DNA from: an uncultured Collinsella sp. | GTDB taxonomy: Bacteria > Actinomycetota > Coriobacteriia > Coriobacteriales > Coriobacteriaceae | Direction of reading: 5' to 3' | DNA length: 47,711 nucleotides | Assembly: GCA_934654585.1 (NCBI GenBank) | Contig: CAKUGF010000015.1 | Coordinates: forward strand, 1 to 47,711 | Shown: positions 41,610-47,711 of the stretch, piece by piece | Numbering within the stretch: the stretch's first letter is position 1 | Layout of the letters: each line of letters opens with the position of its first letter | Notes under the pieces: model-generated | The model's input: only the letters and a program-made list of their open reading frames with translations | Databases searched by the model: none | Told to the model about the DNA's origin: nothing | Made by a program: the position numbers and the translations under genes

Positions 41610-44075
41610 ATGCGGCATGTGCATATTCATGTGACGGGCATTGTGCAGGGCGTTGGCATGCGGCCGTTTGTGTATCGCGAGGCCATGGCGCATGGTATTT
41701 GCGGCTGGGTGCTCAATGCGGGCGACGGCGTGCATATCGAGGCGCATGCTTCGGGCGCGGCCATCAGCAGCTTTGTCGTCGCGCTGTCCGAGCATGCACC
41801 TGCGGCTGCCCGCGTGGAGCGCGTTTACGTTGCGGATTTGGAGTCTGGGACCTGGGATGTCGCCGATGAACAGGGCTTTTGCATCGTGGCGTCGCAGGAC
41901 CAAACCGCGCATACGACGCTCATCTCCCCCGATATCGCCACCTGTAACGACTGCCTGCGCGAACTGTTCGACCCCGCCGACCGACGCTATCACTACCCCT
42001 TTATCAACTGCACCAACTGCGGGCCGCGCTTTACCATCATCCGCTCGCTGCCCTATGACCGAGCGGCCACCTCGATGGATCGCTTTCCCATGTGTCCCAC
42101 GTGCGCCGCGGAGTATGGCGGCCCGCTCGACCGGCGCTTTCATGCGCAGCCCGACGCCTGCTTTGATTGCGGACCGCATATTACGTGGCGTGAGGCGAAC
42201 GCGTCGGATGGCACGGGGCTCGAGGGCCCGGGCGCGACGCCGGCTGTCGGCGACACACGCGAGGCCAGCGATGCCATTATTGACCGCTGCGTTGAATTAC
42301 TTGCGGCCGGCGGCATTGTTGCCATCAAAGGCCTGGGCGGATTCCATCTTGCTTGCGACGCCGCCAACGAGCAAGCAGTGGTCGAGCTGCGCCGTCGCAA
42401 GCGCCGGAGCAATAAACCACTTGCTGTTATGGTGCACGACCTTGGCGGCGCCGAGCGTCTGTGCCATATCGATAATGTCGAGCGCGACTTGCTGACCGGT
42501 AGCGTGCGGCCCATCGTGTTGCTGCGCCGACGTGCCGCTAGCGGGAGCGACGACGATTTTTCTGACGCTCCCGCACTCGCGCCGTCCGTCGCGCATGACC
42601 TGCCCGAACTTGGCGTTATGCTCCCCTATACCCCGCTTCAGCATCTGCTGCTTGCCACAGCGGAAGCCCATGGCATGCACGCGCTTGTCATGACCAGCGG
42701 AAACCTGAGCGAAGAGCCCATCGAGACCGACGATGAGCTCGCTTGGGGGCATCTCGTTACCGCCGGTATCGCCGATGCACTGCTCGGCAACGACCGCGCG
42801 ATCCTCTCGCGCTACGACGACTCCGTAGCACGTGTGATCGACGGCGCCGTTATGCCCGTGCGCCGTGCTCGCGGATATGCGCCTCAGCCGTTGCCGTTGC
42901 CGGCACTCGCCGGCGCCGCGCCTTGCGTACTCACCTGCGGGCCGCAGCAAAAGGCCACGATCGCACTCACGCGCGAGGATGAGGACGGCAAGGCAGCCTG
43001 TTTTGTGTCGCAGCATATCGGCGATGTCGAAAACGGAGCGACTTTCGATGCGTGGAACGCCGCGCGTACACGCCTGGAAGACCTTTTTGACCTGACGCCT
43101 GCCGCGCTGGCCTGCGATTTGCACCCCAGCTATCTATCGAGCCAATGGGCACGCGAGCAGGCGCTGGAACACGATCTGCCGCTTGTCGAAGTTCAACATC
43201 ATCACGCACACATCGCGAGCGTAATGGCCGAGGCCATCGCTGCGGGCCAGCTTGCGCCTGACGCGCGCGTCCTGGGCATTGCCTTCGACGGCACGGGCGC
43301 TGGCACCGACGGGACCATTTGGGGCGGCGAGTTTCTTGTCGTCGTCCTTGCCGATTTTGAGCGCGCCGCGCACCTACGTGCTTGGCCGCTACCCGGCGGC
43401 GCTGCATCCGTGCGCGATGCCCGCCGCAACGCCTTTGCCCTGCTCGGCGAGCTCGACCTGCTCGAACACCCAGGCGCCGCAGGGCTTTTGGGCAGCCTCG
43501 ATGAACAAACGCGTAGCGTGACGGCCACGATGGTCGAGCGAAACATCAACAGCCCGCGCACGAGTAGCATGGGCCGCCTGTTTGACGCCGCAGCCGCGGT
43601 CCTGGGCATTTGCGGCGCTGCAACCTACGAGGGCGAGCCCGCCATCGAGCTCGAGGCCGCCGCCTGGCGCGCGCTTGGCAGCAGAACCATCCACCCCTTC
43701 GGCAATCAAACATGCGCACTCACGCCTATCGACGGCTCCCCCGTCTTGGATTCCCAACCGCTCATCGAGGCTCTTCTGGATGGAATTGCGGACGGCACAC
43801 CGGCCGGCAGGCTCGCGCTCGACTTCCATATCGCCATCGCACGCGTATCGGCCCGCATCGCAAGCGAAATCTGCGCCCACGAGGACATCGATACCGTCGC
43901 GCTCTCGGGCGGCGTGTTTATGAACCGGCTATTGCTTCGGCTCCTTACCCGCGAGCTCAAAAACGCGGGGCTTGCCGTCTTGGTTCCCCACACCGTGCCC
44001 GTCAACGACGGCTGCATCGCCTATGGTCAGGCAGCCGTCGCGTGCGCTCGCCTCGCACAGGCAGCACCGCGCTAG
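41610..44075 (+). CDS. hypF: Carbamoyltransferase HypF
   Basis: This 821-residue protein makes the thiocarbamate that becomes the CN ligands of the [NiFe] site. The domain order fits HypF: acylphosphatase (HVTGIVQGVGMRPFVYREA, about 5-23), two zinc fingers (CNDC with NCTNCGPRFT, then CPTC with CFDCGPH), a YrdC-like domain (KGLGGFHLACDA, RRRKRRSNKPLAVMV) and a Kae1-like domain (VQHHHAHIASVMAE, FDGTGAGTDGTIWGGEFL, ALSGGVFMN). The ATG at 41610 follows GAGGGAGAG. It is slightly longer than the usual 750-780 residues. A family A palindrome lies just upstream. Confidence 0.96.
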   Translation: MRHVHIHVTGIVQGVGMRPFVYREAMAHGICGWVLNAGDGVHIEAHASGAAISSFVVALSEHAPAAARVERVYVADLESGTWDVADEQGFCIVASQDQTAHTTLISPDIATCNDCLRELFDPADRRYHYPFINCTNCGPRFTIIRSLPYDRAATSMDRFPMCPTCAAEYGGPLDRRFHAQPDACFDCGPHITWREANASDGTGLEGPGATPAVGDTREASDAIIDRCVELLAAGGIVAIKGLGGFHLACDAANEQAVVELRRRKRRSNKPLAVMVHDLGGAERLCHIDNVERDLLTGSVRPIVLLRRRAASGSDDDFSDAPALAPSVAHDLPELGVMLPYTPLQHLLLATAEAHGMHALVMTSGNLSEEPIETDDELAWGHLVTAGIADALLGNDRAILSRYDDSVARVIDGAVMPVRRARGYAPQPLPLPALAGAAPCVLTCGPQQKATIALTREDEDGKAACFVSQHIGDVENGATFDAWNAARTRLEDLFDLTPAALACDLHPSYLSSQWAREQALEHDLPLVEVQHHHAHIASVMAEAIAAGQLAPDARVLGIAFDGTGAGTDGTIWGGEFLVVVLADFERAAHLRAWPLPGGAASVRDARRNAFALLGELDLLEHPGAAGLLGSLDEQTRSVTATMVERNINSPRTSSMGRLFDAAAAVLGICGAATYEGEPAIELEAAAWRALGSRTIHPFGNQTCALTPIDGSPVLDSQPLIEALLDGIADGTPAGRLALDFHIAIARVSARIASEICAHEDIDTVALSGGVFMNRLLLRLLTRELKNAGLAVLVPHTVPVNDGCIAYGQAAVACARLAQAAPR

Positions 44076-44207
44076 ACAGTCCTACCGGCCTACGCGCCGC
44101 CGTCTCACAGGCGTAACGCGTTTGCCCGCGACCCCCTTCGAGCGCTACCATCAAGCGATAGATTATTGTGCGCCCATCCAGCGCAAAGCGTATAAAAGGG
44201 GAACATT

Positions 44208-44468
44208 ATGTGCCTTGCCGTTCCCGGTAAAGTGATCAAACGCGACGACGACCTAAAGGCGACCGTCGACATGATGGGCATCGAGCGTCCGGTATCGTTG
44301 AGGCTCGTGCCGACGGCGCAGGTGGGAGACTATGTTCTCGTGCATGCCGGCTTTGGCATCCAGATTGTTGACGAGCAGGAAGCTCAAGAGACACTCGACC
44401 TGGTCAACACCATGACCGAGCTGGTCGAGGAGGACCAGCTGGTCACTGATCCGGCCGAGGCATACTAG
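44208..44468 (+). CDS. hypC: Hydrogenase maturation chaperone HypC
   Basis: This 86-residue protein begins MCLAVPGKVI; Cys2, after Met removal, binds the Fe(CN)2CO unit passed from HypD. The ATG follows AAAAGGGGAACATT. Its stop TAG shares a base with the hypD GTG. It lies 132 bases after hypF. Confidence 0.97.
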   Translation: MCLAVPGKVIKRDDDLKATVDMMGIERPVSLRLVPTAQVGDYVLVHAGFGIQIVDEQEAQETLDLVNTMTELVEEDQLVTDPAEAY

Positions 44469-45580
44469 TGGCGGCGGCACAGCCGGTTCACTCCGGTATC
44501 GACTTTTCGGCATTTCGCGACCCCAAGCTGGCCCGGGAGCTCATCGAGCGCATTCACGAGCTTGTCGGCGATCGCACCATCAACCTTATGGAAGTCTGCG
44601 GCACGCATACCGTGAGCATCGGCCGTTATGGCTTTCGCTCCATTATGCCGGCGGGGCTCAAGCTGCTGAGCGGCCCGGGCTGTCCGGTCTGCGTCACCGC
44701 GAACCGCGACATCGACCACGCAATCGCACTCGCCAAGATGGACGATGCCATCATCACCACGTTTGGCGACATGATGCGCGTTCCCGGGTCGTCCACCTCG
44801 CTTGCCGCGCAAAAGGCAGCCGGACGCGACATCCGCATCGTCTACTCCCCGCTCGACGCGCTCGATATTGCCGAGCACAACCCTGACCGCCCGGTCATCT
44901 TTATGGGCGTTGGCTTTGAGACCACGACGCCCACCATCGCTGCCGCCATCCTGGAGGCCGATGCGCGCGGACTCCAGAACTTCTCGGTCTATTGTGCCCA
45001 CAAGACCACGCCGCCGGCGCTGCGCGCGATTGCCAACGACCCTGAGACGACCATCGACGGCTTTATCCTGCCGGGTCACGTCGCCACCATCACGGGCGTG
45101 GCGCCCTTTGGCTTTTTGGTCGACGAGTTTAAGACGCCGGGCGTGGTTACCGGGTTTGAGCCGGTCGATATCCTGCAGGGCATTTGCATGCTGGTCCAGA
45201 TGGTTGTTGAGGGCCGGCCAGCAATCGATAACGCCTACCGCCGCGGCGTCAATGAGGACGGCAACCCCGTGGCGCGCCAGCTGGTCGAGCAGGTGTTTGA
45301 GCCGTGCGACACCACGTGGCGCGGACTGGGACCGATTCCCGCCTCGGGCCTTTCCATCCGGCCCGAGTTCGCGCGTTTTGATGCCGGCACCTGCTATGAC
45401 GTGCCGGTCGAACCGACGGTCGAGCCGCGCGGATGTCGCTGCGGCGACGTGCTGCGCGGAGCCATTACGCCCAGCGACTGCCCGCTCTTTGGGCACGCGT
45501 GCACGCCCGAGCATCCCGTCGGCCCGTGCATGGTGAGCTCGGAGGGCAGCTGCGCGGCGTACTACCGTTATCACGGCTAG
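44468..45580 (+). CDS. hypD: Hydrogenase maturation scaffold HypD
   Basis: This 370-residue [4Fe-4S] protein builds Fe(CN)2CO with HypC. Motifs include MEVCGTHTVSIGRYG, LSGPGCPVCVT, FMGVGFETTTPTIAAA and PGHVATITG, with the C-terminal Cys cluster set (RGCRCGDVLRG, DCPLFGHACTPEHPVGPCMV). The GTG start overlaps the hypC stop by one base, so the two are tightly coupled. Confidence 0.97.
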   Translation: MAAAQPVHSGIDFSAFRDPKLARELIERIHELVGDRTINLMEVCGTHTVSIGRYGFRSIMPAGLKLLSGPGCPVCVTANRDIDHAIALAKMDDAIITTFGDMMRVPGSSTSLAAQKAAGRDIRIVYSPLDALDIAEHNPDRPVIFMGVGFETTTPTIAAAILEADARGLQNFSVYCAHKTTPPALRAIANDPETTIDGFILPGHVATITGVAPFGFLVDEFKTPGVVTGFEPVDILQGICMLVQMVVEGRPAIDNAYRRGVNEDGNPVARQLVEQVFEPCDTTWRGLGPIPASGLSIRPEFARFDAGTCYDVPVEPTVEPRGCRCGDVLRGAITPSDCPLFGHACTPEHPVGPCMVSSEGSCAAYYRYHG

Positions 45581-45609
45581 CCCGAACATCCCCGATTGGA
45601 GTTTTCGAT

Positions 45610-46644
45610 ATGTCCCATAGCGTCACCGATAGCACTGTCCTGCTGGGCCACGGCTCCGGCGGGCAGATGATGAAACGCATTATCGACGAGGTCTTTCTGG
45701 ACGCCTTTGGGTCGCCCGAGCTGCTTGCGGGCAACGATGCCGGCGTTGCCGCCCTGCCTGCTAGCGGGCGCATCGCCATGTCGACCGATAGCTTTGTGGT
45801 AACACCGCAGTTCTTTCCCGGCGGCAACATCGGCAGGCTCGCCGTGTGCGGAACCGTCAACGACGTCGCGACCTCGGGTGCCAACGTGCGCTACCTATCA
45901 TGCGGCTTCATCCTCGAAGAAGGCTATCCCATGGACAAGCTGCGCCAGATTGTGCAGACCATGGCCGAGACGGCGCGCGAGGCAGGCGTGGCGATCATCA
46001 CCGGCGACACCAAAGTGGTCGAGCGCGGCGGGGCCGACGGCGTCTACATCAATACCGCAGGCGTGGGCGAGGTACCCGCGGGCGTGGTGCTCAGCGGTGC
46101 AAACTGCCAGCCCGGCGACGTCATCCTGGTCTCGGGCACGCTGGGCGACCACGGTATCGCCATCATGAGCCAGCGCGAGGGCCTGGCGTTTTCAAGCAAC
46201 ATCGAGAGCGACGCCGCGCCGCTCAACCGCCTGATTGCCGACGTGCTGGCCGCCGCCCCTAACACGCGATGCTTCCGCGACCCCACGCGTGGCGGTCTGG
46301 CATCCACACTCAACGAGTTTGCGCAAGCCAGCGGCGTTGCCATGGAAATTGACGAGGACGCCGTACCCGTGCGCCCCGACGTGCAGGCCGCCTGCGAGAT
46401 GCTCGGCTACGACGTGCTGCAGGTGGCAAACGAGGGCAAGATGGTCGCCGTGGTGCCCGCCGAACAGGCTGACGCGGCGCTGGCGGCCATGCGCGCCGCC
46501 CGCTACGGCGAGAATGCCGCCATCATCGGGCGCGTGTTACCGATTGCCGAAGACGCTCGCCCCGCCGTGCGCGTACGCACCGGCTGGGGCTCGACCCGTA
46601 TCCTCGATATGCTCGTGGGAGAGCAGCTGCCGAGGATTTGCTAG
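45610..46644 (+). CDS. hypE: Hydrogenase maturation protein HypE
   Basis: This 344-residue PurM-like ATPase dehydrates the HypF-made thiocarboxamide at its C-terminal Cys to a thiocyanate. It shows LLGHGSGGQMMKRIIDE at the N-terminus, STDSFVVTPQFFPGGNIG, GDTKVVERGG, RDPTRGGLASTLNEFA and the diagnostic C-terminal PRIC. The start at 45610 follows GGAG nine bases upstream. It is 29 bases after hypD and ends the hyp cluster here. Confidence 0.97.
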   Translation: MSHSVTDSTVLLGHGSGGQMMKRIIDEVFLDAFGSPELLAGNDAGVAALPASGRIAMSTDSFVVTPQFFPGGNIGRLAVCGTVNDVATSGANVRYLSCGFILEEGYPMDKLRQIVQTMAETAREAGVAIITGDTKVVERGGADGVYINTAGVGEVPAGVVLSGANCQPGDVILVSGTLGDHGIAIMSQREGLAFSSNIESDAAPLNRLIADVLAAAPNTRCFRDPTRGGLASTLNEFAQASGVAMEIDEDAVPVRPDVQAACEMLGYDVLQVANEGKMVAVVPAEQADAALAAMRAARYGENAAIIGRVLPIAEDARPAVRVRTGWGSTRILDMLVGEQLPRIC

Positions 46645-46770
46645 CGGCAAAGGCCTGCAGCCGCCGCAGCGCAGCTTAAGGTTGTTACAGATATTCAGAT
46701 TCCAGGCACGCCCGACGCGCAAGGCCAGTATCATGGGGTGCGCCTTACAACTCAAACGGCAGGAGCACCC

Positions 46771-47439
46771 ATGGCAGCAGCGTTTTCCCATGTGATTTTT
46801 GATTTGGACGGCACCATCCTCAACACGCTCGAGGACCTGGCGGCCGCCGGCAACCATACCTGCGAGATGCACGGCTGGCCTACGTTTGCCGTGGACGAGT
46901 ACCGCTACAAGGTGGGAAACGGCATGCTCAAGCTGGTCGAGCGCTTTATGCCCGCCGAGTACGCGGGCGACGGTCGCATGTTTGAGCAGACGCTCGCCGA
47001 GTTTAGGGCTTATTACGGCGAGCACAAGGAGGACCACACCGCCCCCTACGCCGGCACGATCGAGATGCTCGACCGCCTACGCGCCGCGGGCGTTCAGCTG
47101 GCCGTGCTCACCAACAAGGATCATGTCTCGGCCGTCCCGCTTATCGAGAAGTACTTTGGGGCCGACCGCTTTGAGCTGGTCCAGGGCCGCGTGGACGCAT
47201 TTCCGCCCAAGCCCGAAGCGCCCGTCACGCTGCATGTGATGGAGGAGCTGGGAGCCGATCAGGCGACCACGCTCTACGTGGGCGATTCCAATGTCGATGT
47301 TTTAACCGGCCACAACGCCGGCCTTAAGAGCGCCGGCGTCACCTGGGGCTTCCGCGGTCGCGCCGAGCTGGAAGCCGCCGGTGCCGACTACGTGGTGGAC
47401 ACTCAGGACGAACTTGCCGCGCTGATTCTGGGCGAGTAA
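46771..47439 (+). CDS. HAD-family phosphatase, phosphoglycolate phosphatase-like
   Basis: This 222-residue protein has HAD motif 1 in VIFDLDGTILNTLEDL, motif 2 in LAVLTNKDH, the Lys in PPKPEAP and motif 4 in YVGDSNVDVLTGHNAGL. The helical cap lies between motifs 1 and 2 (about 25-90). It is Gph/PpaX-like; the substrate could be phosphoglycolate, pyrophosphate or another small phosphate ester. AGGAG stands about six bases before the ATG at 46771. It is separate from the hyp genes. Confidence 0.9.
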   Translation: MAAAFSHVIFDLDGTILNTLEDLAAAGNHTCEMHGWPTFAVDEYRYKVGNGMLKLVERFMPAEYAGDGRMFEQTLAEFRAYYGEHKEDHTAPYAGTIEMLDRLRAAGVQLAVLTNKDHVSAVPLIEKYFGADRFELVQGRVDAFPPKPEAPVTLHVMEELGADQATTLYVGDSNVDVLTGHNAGLKSAGVTWGFRGRAELEAAGADYVVDTQDELAALILGE

Positions 47440-47479
47440 CGGAGCCAACGCGATACGCGGTCGCGGCGATTTTGCCGCG

Positions 47480-47575
47480 CGGAAAGCGCATCCCGTTTTG
47501 ACGCCTCAAACTGGGATGTGCTTTCCGGTTGAGCCCCGCCAGGGAACCGGCATCCCGTTTCGAGGCAGAATTCCG
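47480..47575. repeat. Family B hairpins at the right edge
   Basis: GGAAAGCGCATCCCG and TGGGATGTGCTTTCC (47480-47525) form a stem close to that at 30697, with loop TTTTGACGCCTCAAAC. A second, weaker unit follows (GGCATCCCGTTTCGAGGC with ATTCCGGG). Confidence 0.75.
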
Positions 47576-47581
47576 GGTCGC

Positions 47582-47657
47582 ACTAGTCGTTGGGGACGTT
47601 CTTAAATGACTAGTCAAACAAGAACGTCCCCAACGACTAGTCATTTAAGAACGTCCA
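47582..47657. repeat. Family A hairpin cluster (stem ACTAGTCGTT), third copy
   Basis: ACTAGTCGTT, loop GGGGACGTTCTTA, AATGACTAGT, then the mirrored unit with AAGAACGTCCCC and AACGACTAGT, and a trailing partial AAGAACGTCC. It uses the same stem word as the copies at 7154 and 10808, 37-40 kb away. Confidence 0.8.
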
Positions 47658-47711
47658 TTACAGTCGAGATTGTCAGCCCGGGCCCGTCTCGGGCTACGAT
47701 TGAGGCGCGCC

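Overview
The window looks like chromosome of a Coriobacteriia member, most likely Collinsella or a close relative. This is inferred from the high-GC coding sequence, the actinobacterial dnaK-grpE / dnaJ-hspR arrangement, an LPXTG-type surface protein, a mannose-family PTS, and intergenic regions full of long perfect palindromes. No 16S or other marker is present, so the genus is an inference.

Layout. (1) 1-6400, minus strand: an accessory defence operon of four overlapping or closely spaced genes: an MmeI-like fused nuclease/methyltransferase, a small HEPN-like protein, a GmrSD-type DUF262/DUF1524 protein and a SEFIR (TIR-like) protein. It lies on the 3' side of a tRNA-Arg(CCT) gene (6779-6854), a typical island position. 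(2) 7207-10490: a mannose-family PTS operon (IIAB, IIC, IID) plus a DUF956 protein. (3) 10974-16332: hypA, a 925-residue Fe-S/FAD oxidoreductase, and, divergently, a TetR regulator and a polytopic membrane protein, with two matching operator-like dyads between the divergent genes. (4) 16560-19043: an acidic single-pass membrane protein, a small protein and an IS200-type transposase. (5) 19278-30421: protein quality control (clpB, hspR, dnaJ, grpE, dnaK), interrupted by a membrane-anchored orphan flanked by ~175-bp direct repeats and by an aconitase-family hydratase. clpB and dnaK share a 27-bp operator-like site. (6) 30964-33308: a 2[4Fe-4S] ferredoxin, then a more AT-rich pair, a DEDDh exonuclease-BRCT gene split by an in-frame TGA and a BspA-like repeat protein. 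(7) 33524-37390: the de novo NAD operon nadA-nadB-nadC-niaR, with a 19-bp-arm dyad over the nadA promoter. (8) 37516-40508: an LPXTG leucine-rich-repeat protein, an orphan and thioredoxin. (9) 40729-46644: nikR and hypF-hypC-hypD-hypE for [NiFe]-hydrogenase maturation. (10) 46771-47439: a HAD phosphatase, then repeats to the end.

How the genes work together. nikR (nickel sensing), hypA (nickel delivery) and hypF/C/D/E (assembly of the Fe(CN)2CO ligands) all serve a [NiFe] hydrogenase whose structural genes are outside the window. hypB is not seen. The heat-shock genes appear to form an HspR regulon, and the NAD genes a self-regulated NiaR operon.

The two most unusual signals are the defence operon, whose gene combination I do not recognise as a named system, and a family of intergenic hairpins. 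These hairpins have locus-specific stems but a recurring loop beginning GGGGAC, and often occur as mirrored pairs. A second family has a recurring loop beginning GTTTTGAG.
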